From positions 1 through 44,670 of the forward strand of contig CAJYHL010000025.1 in the NCBI GenBank assembly GCA_913774625.1: 44,670 nt of DNA. Reading direction: 5' to 3'. The notes beneath the pieces were generated by a model. It was not told the DNA's origin. It was given only the letters and a program-made list of their open reading frames with translations, and made no database searches. This document shows, one piece after another, positions 35,136 through 43,760 of this stretch. How positions within the stretch are numbered: position 1 is the first letter of the stretch; each line of letters begins with the position of its first letter. This DNA is from an uncultured Acidovorax sp. Lineage in GTDB: Bacteria; Pseudomonadota; Gammaproteobacteria; Burkholderiales; Burkholderiaceae_C. The translations under genes were made by a program, and so were the position numbers.

Positions 35136-36284
35136 ATGAAGATCACCCGACTGACAACCTTCCTCGTGCCACCGCGCTGGTGCTTCCTGAAGATCGAGAC
35201 CGACGAGGGCATCGTCGGCTGGGGCGAGCCCGTGCTCGAAGGCCGCGCCGAGACCGTGGCCGCGGCCGTGGCGGAACTGGCCGACTACCTCGTGGGCAAG
35301 GATCCGCGCCACATCGAGGACCACTGGACGGTGCTCTACCGCGGCGGCTTCTACCGCGGCGGCGGCGTCCACATGAGCGCGCTGGCCGGCATCGACCAGG
35401 CCCTCTGGGACATCAAGGGCAAGGCCCTGGGCGTGCCGGTGTCCGAACTGCTGGGCGGCCCGGTGCGCGACAGGATCCGCGTCTACAGCTGGATCGGCGG
35501 CGACCGGCCGGCCGAGACCGCGCGCCAGGCCAGCGATGCCGTGGGACGCGGCTTCAGCGCCGTGAAGATGAACGGCACCGAAGAGATGCAGTACGTGGAC
35601 AGCTTCGACAAGGTGGAACGCTGCCTGCAGAACGTGGCCGCCGTGCGCGAGGCCGTGGGCCCCCACGTGGGCATCGGCGTGGACTTCCACGGCCGGGTCC
35701 ACCGGCCCATGGCCAAGGTGCTGATCAAGGAGCTGGAGCCCTACAAGCTCATGTTCATCGAGGAGCCGGTGCTCAGCGAGCACGACGAGGCGCTGAAAGA
35801 GATCGCCCGCATCTCCTCCACACCCATCGCGCTGGGCGAGCGGCTCTATTCGCGCTGGGACTTCAAGCGCGTGCTGCAGGAAGGCTATGCCGACATCGTG
35901 CAGCCCGACCCTTCGCACGCCGGCGGCATCACCGAGACGCGCAAGATCGCCTCCATGGCCGAGGCCTACGACGTGGCCCTCGCGCTGCACTGCCCGCTGG
36001 GCCCGATCGCGCTGGCGGCCAACCTGCAGCTCGATGCCGTCTGCTACAACGCCTTCATCCAGGAGCAGAGCCTGGGCATCCACTACAACCAGGAAAACGA
36101 CCTGATGGACTATGTGTCCAACCCCCAGGTCTTCGCCTACCAGGACGGCATGGTCGCCATCCCCGGCGGTCCGGGCCTGGGCATCGAGGTCAACGAAGAC
36201 TACGTGCGCGAACGCGCCCAGCAGGGCCACCGCTGGCGCAACCCGGTCTGGCGCCACCGGGACGGCAGCTTCGCTGAGTGGTGA
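35136..36284 (+). CDS. dgoD: D-galactonate dehydratase (enolase superfamily)
   Basis: This 382-residue enzyme has exactly the length of E. coli DgoD and should dehydrate D-galactonate to 2-keto-3-deoxygalactonate. The Mg2+ ligands D183, E209 and E235 and the catalytic histidines H185 ('DFHGR') and H285 ('HCPLGP') sit at the same positions as in E. coli. '[14 protein letters not shown]' and '[16 protein letters not shown]' mark the ends. It is the last gene of the run, 11 nt after dgoA. The order kinase-aldolase-dehydratase completes the DeLey-Doudoroff branch for galactose oxidised by the shared dehydrogenase and lactonase. Confidence 0.96.
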   Translation: MKITRLTTFLVPPRWCFLKIETDEGIVGWGEPVLEGRAETVAAAVAELADYLVGKDPRHIEDHWTVLYRGGFYRGGGVHMSALAGIDQALWDIKGKALGVPVSELLGGPVRDRIRVYSWIGGDRPAETARQASDAVGRGFSAVKMNGTEEMQYVDSFDKVERCLQNVAAVREAVGPHVGIGVDFHGRVHRPMAKVLIKELEPYKLMFIEEPVLSEHDEALKEIARISSTPIALGERLYSRWDFKRVLQEGYADIVQPDPSHAGGITETRKIASMAEAYDVALALHCPLGPIALAANLQLDAVCYNAFIQEQSLGIHYNQENDLMDYVSNPQVFAYQDGMVAIPGGPGLGIEVNEDYVRERAQQGHRWRNPVWRHRDGSFAEW

Positions 36285-36390
36285 AGCCCCTGCGCGGATC
36301 CCTGGCAGGCCGGCAGCGGCGGCCCGCGAAACAGGGCCGGCGCACGGCGAACCGCCGGTCTGCGGACTGAACCCGGTGGTCGATCCGCAA

Positions 36391-36410
36391 CCGTAGTCCA
36401 CCGCCTACGG
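36391..36410 (+). terminator. Hairpin between dgoD and glgB
   Basis: CCGTAG-N8-CTACGG is a perfect 6-bp stem in the 190-nt gap between the galactonate and glycogen operons. It lacks a T-run, so Rho-dependent termination or a glgB leader role is as likely. No other clear element was seen in this gap, and I found no convincing glgB promoter. Confidence 0.35.
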
Positions 36411-36474
36411 GGCATGGCGGCAACTGATTGCAGGGGGCTTATGCACTGCAGCAGAGGATGGGCACCAGCACCTT

Positions 36475-38352
36475 ATGTTGGCCCATCCGCACCGCCCCTC
36501 CCCCCAGACTTCCGCCCTCGGCGGGGTCCCCTCCCACCTACGCCAGTTCGACACCCTGGGCGCCCATGCGGCCCCCCAAGGCACGGCCTTCGCCGTGTGG
36601 GCACCCAACGCCCTGCACGTGGAAGTGATCGGCTCGTTCAGCCGCTGGCAGCCGCACGCGATGGAGCGGATGCCCGACGGCTCGGGCCGCTGGACCGCCA
36701 CCATTACCGGCGCGCGCCACGGCGACTTCTACAAATACCGCATCCACACGGCGGACGGCCACCAATTCGACAAGGCCGACCCCTACGCCACCCGTTCGGA
36801 ACTCGCTCCCGGCACCGCATCGCAGATCTGGGACCTGGCCTACACCTGGGGCGACCAGGACTGGATGGGCTCGCGTGCCCGGCGCCAGGGCCTGCAGGCC
36901 CCCATCTCGGTCTATGAGGTGCATCTGGGTTCCTGGCAGCGCGACGAGGACGGCCGCTTCCTGAACTACCGCGAGATCGCCCATCGCCTCGCCGCCCACT
37001 GCGAGACCATGGGCTTCACGCACGTCGAGCTCATGCCCGTGTCGGAGCATCCGTTCTACGGCTCCTGGGGCTATCAGACCACCGGCTACTTCTCGCCCAC
37101 CGCCCGGTACGGCGACCCGCAGGACCTGATGGCGCTGGTGGACACGCTGCACCAGCACGGCATCGGCGTGATGGTGGACTGGGTGGCCTCGCACTTCCCG
37201 TCCGACGCCCACGGCCTGGCGCGCTTCGACGGCACCGCCCTCTACGAGCACGAGGACCCGCGCCGTGGCTTCCACCCCGAATGGAACAGCCTGATCTTCA
37301 ACTACGGCCGCTACGAGGTGCGCGACTTCCTGATCGGCAACGCGCTCTTCTGGCTGGAGAAATACCACTTCGATGCCATCCGCGTCGATGCCGTGTCGTC
37401 CATGCTGTACCTGGACTTCTCGCGCAAGCCCGGCGAATGGATCCCGAACGCCGACGGCGGCAACCAGAACTGGGAGGCCGTGCGCTTCCTGCAGGACCTG
37501 AACACCGCCGTCTATGCGGCCTTCCCGGACGTGCATGTCATCGCCGAGGAATCCACCTCGTGGAGCGGCGTCACCCGTCCCGTGCATGACGGCGGCCTGG
37601 GCTTCGGAATGAAGTGGAACATGGGCTGGATGAACGACACGCTGCGCTACATGCAGCGCCAGCACGTGCACCGCGCCTGGCACGAGGGCGACATCCGCTT
37701 TTCGGCCGTCTACGCCTTCGACGAGAACTTCGTGCTCGCGCTCTCGCACGACGAGGTCGTCTATGGCAAGCACAGCCTGCTCATGCGCCAGCCCGGCGAC
37801 GAGTGGCAGCGCTTCGCCGGCCTGCGCACGCTCTACGGAATGATGTGGTCGCACCCTGGCAAGAAGCTGCTCTTCATGGGCGGCGAATTCGCGCAGGTCG
37901 AAGAGTGGCACCACGAACGCACGCTGGACTGGCACCTCTGGGCGCAGTCCGGCCACCAGGGCGTGGCCCGCTGGGTCGCCGACCTGAACCGCCTCTACCG
38001 CTCCTCCCCCGCCCTGCACGCCACCGACTTCGACCGCGCGGGCTTCCGCTGGGCGCAGCTCTCGCAGCCCGACCCCACGGTGCTGGCCTTCCTTCGCCAG
38101 CAGGGCGACGAGATCGTGCTGGCCGTCCACAACCTCACGCCCCGCCCCTTCCACGGCCAGCAGGTCCAGGTGCCTGCCGGCGGCCGTTGGCACGAGCTGC
38201 TCAACAGCGACGCACGCTGCTACGGCGGCAGCGGGCTGGGCAATGCCGGTGGCGTCGATGCCGCGCCCCTGTCCCACGAATCCTGGAGCGTATCCCTCAC
38301 GGTGCCGCCCCTTGCCACGCTTTTATTGTCTAACCGTCCCGCCCGGGCCTGA
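36475..38352 (+). CDS. glgB: 1,4-alpha-glucan branching enzyme
   Basis: This 625-residue GH13 glycogen branching enzyme cuts alpha-1,4 chains and rejoins them at O6. An N-terminal CBM48-like domain (about 33-125, 'FAVWAPNALHVEVIGSF') precedes the TIM barrel. Catalytic residues are D305 ('IRVDAVSSM'), E358 ('IAEEST') and D426 ('LSHDE'); 'HPFYGSWGYQTTGYF' is a branching-enzyme hallmark. It lacks the extra N1 domain of E. coli GlgB (728 residues), a common shorter form. ATG 36475 is used; no strong ribosome site or earlier suitable ATG in frame was seen. It is the first gene of the glg-tre operon. Confidence 0.95.
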   Translation: MLAHPHRPSPQTSALGGVPSHLRQFDTLGAHAAPQGTAFAVWAPNALHVEVIGSFSRWQPHAMERMPDGSGRWTATITGARHGDFYKYRIHTADGHQFDKADPYATRSELAPGTASQIWDLAYTWGDQDWMGSRARRQGLQAPISVYEVHLGSWQRDEDGRFLNYREIAHRLAAHCETMGFTHVELMPVSEHPFYGSWGYQTTGYFSPTARYGDPQDLMALVDTLHQHGIGVMVDWVASHFPSDAHGLARFDGTALYEHEDPRRGFHPEWNSLIFNYGRYEVRDFLIGNALFWLEKYHFDAIRVDAVSSMLYLDFSRKPGEWIPNADGGNQNWEAVRFLQDLNTAVYAAFPDVHVIAEESTSWSGVTRPVHDGGLGFGMKWNMGWMNDTLRYMQRQHVHRAWHEGDIRFSAVYAFDENFVLALSHDEVVYGKHSLLMRQPGDEWQRFAGLRTLYGMMWSHPGKKLLFMGGEFAQVEEWHHERTLDWHLWAQSGHQGVARWVADLNRLYRSSPALHATDFDRAGFRWAQLSQPDPTVLAFLRQQGDEIVLAVHNLTPRPFHGQQVQVPAGGRWHELLNSDARCYGGSGLGNAGGVDAAPLSHESWSVSLTVPPLATLLLSNRPARA

Positions 38353-38370
38353 TCTCACAGGAGTTTCGCC

Positions 38371-39681
38371 ATGTCTCGCACACGCAATGTTCTCGCCATC
38401 GTGATGGCCGGAGGCGAGGGGTCTCGCCTGCATCCCCTGACCGCCGAGCGCTGCAAGCCGGCCGTGCCGTTCAACGGCAAGCACCGCATCGTGGACTTCG
38501 TGCTGTCCAACCTGGTGAACTCGGAGATCTATTCGATCTATCTGCTGGTGCAATACAAGTCCCAGTCGCTGATCGAGCACATCCGCCAGTCGTGGACCAT
38601 GACGCGCTTCATCCCCGAGCACTTCGTGACCGTGGTGCCGCCGCAGATGCGCAACGGCCCGGAATGGTTCCAGGGCACGGCCGATTCGGTCTATCAGAAC
38701 ATCCATCTGATCGAGTCCTTCCAGCCCGACATCGTCGCCGTGTTCGGCGCCGACCACATCTACCGCATGGACGTGCGCCAGATGGTGGACTTCCACATCG
38801 CCAACAACGCCCACGTCAGCGTGGCCACGCTGCCGGTGCCGCTGTCGCAGACCAACCAGTTCGGCATCGTGGACATCGACGCCCAGCACCGCATCCGCGA
38901 CTTCGTCGAAAAGCCCGCCACGACCGACCCCATGCCGGGCAGCAGCACGCATGCGCTGGCCTCCATGGGCAACTACCTCTTCAATGCCGACGTGCTGCTG
39001 GAAGAGCTCAAGAAAGCCCACGCCACGGGCCACAGCGACTTCGGCCGCGACATCCTGCCCACCATGCTCAAGTCGCACCGCCTGATGGCCTACGACTTCA
39101 CGACCAACAAGATCCCCGGCACCGAGCCCTACGAAGAGCACGCCTACTGGCGCGACGTGGGCACCATCGACGCCTATTTCGATGCCCACTTCGACACGCT
39201 GGGCGCCACCCCGCGCTTTCGCATGACCAACCGCCAGTGGCCGATCTACGCCAGCCCCGACCAGGCCGAATCCGCGCAGATCGAAGACGGCGTGATCCAC
39301 CGCTCGGTCGTGGGCTCGGGCAGCATCGTGGACGGCGCCATGCTGGACCACGCCATGCTGCGCCGCTCGGTGCTGGTGGAGCGCAACGCCCGCCTGCAGC
39401 ACTGCATCGTGATGGAACGCTCGCGCATCGGCCATGGCGCCCAGATCCGCCGCGCCATCATCGACCAGGACAACGATATCCCTCCCGGCGAGCGCATCGG
39501 CTTCGACCTGGAGGCGGACCGCAAGCGCTTCCCGGTCACGCCCAGCGGCATCGTGGTGGTTCCGCGCTGCTACTTCCCGGTCAAGCGCCGGGACGCCAAC
39601 GCCGCCAGCGCCGAACCCGGCCGCCTGCAGCTGCCCATCTCCGCCCATGCCTGCCCCGCCGATGCCGAACTGATCGCCTGA
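38371..39681 (+). CDS. glgC: Glucose-1-phosphate adenylyltransferase (ADP-glucose pyrophosphorylase)
   Basis: This 436-residue enzyme makes ADP-glucose from ATP and glucose-1-phosphate, committing carbon to glycogen. The nucleotidyltransferase domain has GGEGSR (14-19), K29 ('RCKPAVPF'), '[10 protein letters not shown]' and 'FVEKPA'; a left-handed beta-helix with hexapeptide-like repeats ('[15 protein letters not shown]') forms the C-terminal third. The ATG follows AGGAG (18-nt gap after glgB). Allosteric control by glycolytic intermediates is expected for the family, but no regulatory residue was assigned. The glycogen synthase gene glgA is not in the window, although it may lie elsewhere. 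Confidence 0.96.
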   Translation: MSRTRNVLAIVMAGGEGSRLHPLTAERCKPAVPFNGKHRIVDFVLSNLVNSEIYSIYLLVQYKSQSLIEHIRQSWTMTRFIPEHFVTVVPPQMRNGPEWFQGTADSVYQNIHLIESFQPDIVAVFGADHIYRMDVRQMVDFHIANNAHVSVATLPVPLSQTNQFGIVDIDAQHRIRDFVEKPATTDPMPGSSTHALASMGNYLFNADVLLEELKKAHATGHSDFGRDILPTMLKSHRLMAYDFTTNKIPGTEPYEEHAYWRDVGTIDAYFDAHFDTLGATPRFRMTNRQWPIYASPDQAESAQIEDGVIHRSVVGSGSIVDGAMLDHAMLRRSVLVERNARLQHCIVMERSRIGHGAQIRRAIIDQDNDIPPGERIGFDLEADRKRFPVTPSGIVVVPRCYFPVKRRDANAASAEPGRLQLPISAHACPADAELIA

Positions 39682-39683
39682 CG

Positions 39684-41909
39684 ATGATGCGTACCGACAC
39701 CGGAGCGGCTCCGTCCGCGAGCAAGAACGGCCGCCGCCTGCGCACCGCCCAATACACCGTGGAGCGCGGCGCGCCCTGGCCCCTGGGCGCCACGCCCGAC
39801 CGCAACGGCGTGAACTTCGCCGTGTATTCCAGCGTGGCCGACCGGGTCGAGGTCTGCCTCTATGCCGACGGCGAGCGCGAGATCCAGCGCATCGCACTGC
39901 CGGCCCTGACCGACGACGTCTGGCACGGCTACGTGCCGGGCCTCAAGCCCGGCCAGCGCTACGGCCTGCGCGTGCACGGCCCCTACGAGCCTGAAGCCGG
40001 CAAGCGCTGCAACCCCGCCAAGCTGCTGATCGATCCCTACGCCCGTGCGCTGGACCGCAGGATCGTGGGGAGCATCGATCAGTTCGGCTACGCCCTGGAC
40101 CAGGAAGAGGAAGACCTCGCCATCGGCGAGGTGGACAACGGCGCCACCGCGCCCAAGGCCCTGGTCGTGCGCTCGAAGTTCGACTGGGGCGACGACCAGC
40201 CTCCCCGCGTGCCGGCGCAGGACACGGTGTTCTACGAAGTGCATGTCAAAGGCTTCACGCAGACGCTGGAAGACGTGCCCGAGGCGCAGCGCGGCACCTA
40301 CGCCGGGCTGGCTTCGCCGGCCGCCATCGCCCACCTGAAGAAGATCGGCGTGACCAGCGTGGAGCTGCTGCCGGTGCAGGCCTTCATCGACGACCAGCGG
40401 CTGGTGGAAACGGGCTTGGCCAATTACTGGGGCTACAACACCGTCGCCTTCTTCGCGCCCGACCCGCGCTATGCCGCGCCCGGCACGGCCGACGGCGGCG
40501 TGGAGGAGTTCAAGCGCATGGTCCGGGCGCTGCACGCCGAAGGCCTGGAAGTCATTCTGGACGTGGTCTACAACCACACCGGCGAAGGCAACCACCTGGG
40601 CCCGACGCTCAGCCTCAAGGGCATAGACAACACCGCCTACTACCGCCTGTCGCCCGAAGACCCGCGCTTCTACGTGGACTACACCGGCACCGGCAACACC
40701 GTGGACACCAGCCACGCCCCGGCCCTGCGCCTGGTGCTCGACAGCCTGCGCTACTGGGTCACCGAGATGCATGTGGACGGCTTCCGGTTCGACCTGGCCT
40801 CCGCGCTGGGCCGCGACCCGGCGGGCGCCTATACCTGGCGCGCACCGTTCTTCGCCGCCATCGCGCAGGACCCGGTGCTCTCGCGCGTGAAACTCATCGC
40901 CGAGCCCTGGGACCTGGGGCCCGAGGGCTATCAGCTGGGCGGCTTTCCGACCGGCTGGATGGAATGGAACGGCCGCTACCGCGACGCCGTGCGCGACTAT
41001 TGGGCCAATGCCGACGCCAGCCTGCAGGGCCTGGCGGCCTGCCTCTGCGGCTCGGCCGACATGCTGGAGCCGCGCCGGCGCAGGCCCACGGCCAGCGTCA
41101 ACCTGGTGACCGTGCACGACGGCTTCACGCTGGCCGATCTGGTCAGCTACAACGAAAAGCACAACGAAGCCAACCAGGAAGGCGGCAACGACGGCGAGAA
41201 CCACAACCGCAGCTGGAACTGCGGTGCCGAAGGCGATACCGACGACCCGGCCATCATCGAGCTGCGCGCTCGGCAGACCCGCAACCTGCTGGCCACGCTG
41301 TTCCTCTCGCACGGCACGCCGCTGCTGCTGGGCGGAGACGAGCTGGGGCGCACGCAGGGCGGCAACAACAACGGCTACTGCCAGGACTCCACCATCTCCT
41401 GGTACGACTGGCAGCGCGCGCAGCAGGCCTTCGCCCAGGAGCTGCAGGCCTTCACCGCCGAATTGATCGCGCTGCGGCGGTCTCTCCCGGTCGTGCGGCT
41501 GGCCGAATGGCCGCACCACGGCGCAGGCGAAGCCGCCACCGTCACGGTGGAATGGAAGAGCGTGTGGGGCCTGCCCATGAGCGCCGAGGAATGGAACGAC
41601 CCGGCGGTGCGCTGCGTGGCTGCCGTGATGGAAAGCCGCCTGGCCGAAGAGGATTCGGTGATGCTGCTGTTCAACGCATCGAACGACGAAGCCACCTTCA
41701 CCCTGCCCGCCGAGCCTGCCGGCCGGCAGTGGCAGTTGCGGCTGGACACGCGGGACAGCCGCATCCTGCCCGCAGGCTCGGAAGACGCCGCACGCGTCGA
41801 AGCCGGCGCGCAGTGGACGCTGCCCGCGCATGCGTTGGCGGTGTTCACCGGCCCGTCGGTGCAGGCCGTACCCGACGCCCCTGCGCCCCCTGCATCGGAC
41901 GCCGCATGA
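39684..41909 (+). CDS. glgX: Glycogen debranching enzyme (GH13 isoamylase type)
   Basis: This 741-residue enzyme hydrolyses alpha-1,6 branches of (limit-dextrin) glycogen. A CBM48 domain (about 25-130, 'NGVNFAVYSSVADRVEVCLY') precedes the GH13 barrel with D370 (nucleophile, 'GFRFDLASALG'), E407 ('IAEPWD') and the Asp of 'VTVHDGFTLADLVSY'. 'EGGNDGENHNRSWNCG' is a GlgX/isoamylase hallmark. The start is ATG 39684, 2 nt after the glgC stop; an immediately following ATG (39687) gives an MM start. The frame is open far upstream through glgC, but that is out-of-frame read-through of GC-rich DNA. It overlaps treZ at ATGA. Confidence 0.95.
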   Translation: MMRTDTGAAPSASKNGRRLRTAQYTVERGAPWPLGATPDRNGVNFAVYSSVADRVEVCLYADGEREIQRIALPALTDDVWHGYVPGLKPGQRYGLRVHGPYEPEAGKRCNPAKLLIDPYARALDRRIVGSIDQFGYALDQEEEDLAIGEVDNGATAPKALVVRSKFDWGDDQPPRVPAQDTVFYEVHVKGFTQTLEDVPEAQRGTYAGLASPAAIAHLKKIGVTSVELLPVQAFIDDQRLVETGLANYWGYNTVAFFAPDPRYAAPGTADGGVEEFKRMVRALHAEGLEVILDVVYNHTGEGNHLGPTLSLKGIDNTAYYRLSPEDPRFYVDYTGTGNTVDTSHAPALRLVLDSLRYWVTEMHVDGFRFDLASALGRDPAGAYTWRAPFFAAIAQDPVLSRVKLIAEPWDLGPEGYQLGGFPTGWMEWNGRYRDAVRDYWANADASLQGLAACLCGSADMLEPRRRRPTASVNLVTVHDGFTLADLVSYNEKHNEANQEGGNDGENHNRSWNCGAEGDTDDPAIIELRARQTRNLLATLFLSHGTPLLLGGDELGRTQGGNNNGYCQDSTISWYDWQRAQQAFAQELQAFTAELIALRRSLPVVRLAEWPHHGAGEAATVTVEWKSVWGLPMSAEEWNDPAVRCVAAVMESRLAEEDSVMLLFNASNDEATFTLPAEPAGRQWQLRLDTRDSRILPAGSEDAARVEAGAQWTLPAHALAVFTGPSVQAVPDAPAPPASDAA

Positions 41910-43729
41910 GCACCCGCCACCCCATGCCCTTCGGCGACGCGCCGATGCAGGGCGGTGGCCGGCTGTTCACGCTGTGGGCGCCGGCCGCCCGGCAGGCCGC
42001 ATTGCTGCACGGCCCGGCCGCTGCCGGTCGCGAACTGCCCCACAAACTGCCGGCACGCCGCGAGGCCGACGGCTCCTGGCACGCCAGCCTGCCCGCCTGC
42101 CCGCCCGGCACGCGCTACCAGTGGTGCATAGACGGCGAGCTGCGCGTGCCCGATCCGGCCTCGCGCTCCAACCCGCAGGGCCCGCACCAGCCCAGCGTGG
42201 TCACCGCGCCCGACGCCTATGCCTGGCGCACCGCTTGGCGGGGCCGGCCCTGGCAGGAACTGGTGTTCTACGAGCTGCACGTGGGCAGCTTCACCCCCGA
42301 AGGCACCTACGCCGCAGCTCTGTCCCGTCTGCCACGGCTGGCCGAACTGGGCTTCACCGCCATCGAGCTGATGCCCCTGGCCACCTTCGCAGGCGACTGG
42401 GGCTGGGGCTACGACGGCGTGCTGCCTTATGCCCCTCACCCGGCCTACGGCCAGCCCGACGACCTGAAGCGCTTCATCGACGAAGCGCACGCCCTGGGCC
42501 TGTGCGTTTTCATCGACGTGGTCTACAACCACTTCGGGCCCGACGGCAACTATCTGAATGCCTACGCCCCGGCGTTCTTCTCGCGGGAGCACCAGAGCCC
42601 CTGGGGCGCAGCCATCAACTTCGACCGCGAAGGCAGCGAGACGGTGCGCGACTTCTTCGCCCACAACGCGCTCTACTGGCTCGATGAATTCCGCGCCGAC
42701 GGCCTGCGGCTCGATGCGGTCCATGCCATCGTGGACGAAAGCAGCCCCGACATCCTGCAGGAGATCAGCACCCGCGTGCGCGGCTTCGCCGCATCCAGCG
42801 GCCGCGCCCTGCACCTGGTGCTGGAAAACGACCGCAACGAGGCCGAGCGGCTCGCGAACTGCCCCCGTCCCGGCCTCTACGACGGCCAGTGGAACGACGA
42901 CTTCCACCACAGCCTGCACGTCGCCCTCACGCAGGAAACCCAGGGCTACTACGCCAAGTTCGGCGCCGATCCGGTGGCGCTGCTGGCCCGGGTGCTCACG
43001 CATGGCTTCGCCTTCCGGCACGGCGAGCCCTCCGCCGCGCCGCCGGCGCCGCTGGGCGCGCTGGTCCAGTTCATGGGCAACCACGACCAGATCGGCAACC
43101 GCGCCTTCGGCGAAAGGCTTGCGCAGCTGCTGCCCTCGCCCGACGCGGCGGAACTGGCGCTGCTGCTGTCGCTGCTGACGCCGGCTGCGCCCATGGTGTT
43201 CATGGGCGACGAGTTCGGCGCATCCACCCCCTTCCTCTACTTCGCGCAGTGGGAAGGCGATTTGCGCCAGGCCGTGCGCGAAGGCCGGCAGCGCGAGTTC
43301 AGCCACGAAGTGCCGCCCGGCCGCGAGCTGCCCGACCCTTGCGACGTGGCGTCCCTGCAGGCCAGCCAGCTGCGCTGGGACGAGGCCGCCAGCCCCGCGG
43401 GCCTGGCGCGCAGCCGCCTGGTGCAAAGCGCGCTGCAGGCACGGCGGCAATGGCTCCAGCCGCTGGCGGACAGCCTGCAGGAGGCCGGCCACACCGCCGA
43501 GCGCGTGGACGAGCAGGCCCTGCGCATCCAGTGGCGCTATGGCGGCGGCACCCGCATCCAGCTGGAGATCAACCTGGGCAGCGCGCCGGCCGCCGTGCAG
43601 CCCGCCGGGCAGGCGCAGGCAGACGAAGCCGTCCGCGCCCAGGACATCTTCGCCTACCGCCGAAGCTCCGGCGACCAGGCCGCCTGGCCCGCCTGGTCCG
43701 CCCGCTGGACACTGATCCCCGCCCCCTGA
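41906..43729 (+). CDS. treZ: Malto-oligosyltrehalose trehalohydrolase
   Basis: This 607-residue GH13 enzyme releases trehalose from maltooligosyl-trehalose, the second step of the TreY-TreZ pathway. An N-terminal CBM48/E-set domain (about 18-105, 'LFTLWAPAARQAALL') precedes the barrel; catalytic residues are D270 ('LRLDAVHAI'), E308 ('LVLENDRNE') and D394 ('GNHDQIGNR'). 'TFAGDWGWGYDGVLPYAPHPAYGQPDD' type sequence is diagnostic for TreZ. It starts at ATG 41906, overlapping glgX by 4 nt. The partner treY is not in the window and is expected beyond malQ. Confidence 0.95.
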   Translation: MSTRHPMPFGDAPMQGGGRLFTLWAPAARQAALLHGPAAAGRELPHKLPARREADGSWHASLPACPPGTRYQWCIDGELRVPDPASRSNPQGPHQPSVVTAPDAYAWRTAWRGRPWQELVFYELHVGSFTPEGTYAAALSRLPRLAELGFTAIELMPLATFAGDWGWGYDGVLPYAPHPAYGQPDDLKRFIDEAHALGLCVFIDVVYNHFGPDGNYLNAYAPAFFSREHQSPWGAAINFDREGSETVRDFFAHNALYWLDEFRADGLRLDAVHAIVDESSPDILQEISTRVRGFAASSGRALHLVLENDRNEAERLANCPRPGLYDGQWNDDFHHSLHVALTQETQGYYAKFGADPVALLARVLTHGFAFRHGEPSAAPPAPLGALVQFMGNHDQIGNRAFGERLAQLLPSPDAAELALLLSLLTPAAPMVFMGDEFGASTPFLYFAQWEGDLRQAVREGRQREFSHEVPPGRELPDPCDVASLQASQLRWDEAASPAGLARSRLVQSALQARRQWLQPLADSLQEAGHTAERVDEQALRIQWRYGGGTRIQLEINLGSAPAAVQPAGQAQADEAVRAQDIFAYRRSSGDQAAWPAWSARWTLIPAP

Positions 43730-43760
43730 TGGCGGCCCTGCCGCAGTCCGACTGCCCTTT

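Noticed and set aside
38592-39683. Upstream extension of the glgX frame through glgC
   Set aside because: The extension is a GC-rich out-of-frame read of glgC; the enzyme starts with its CBM48 domain after 39684.
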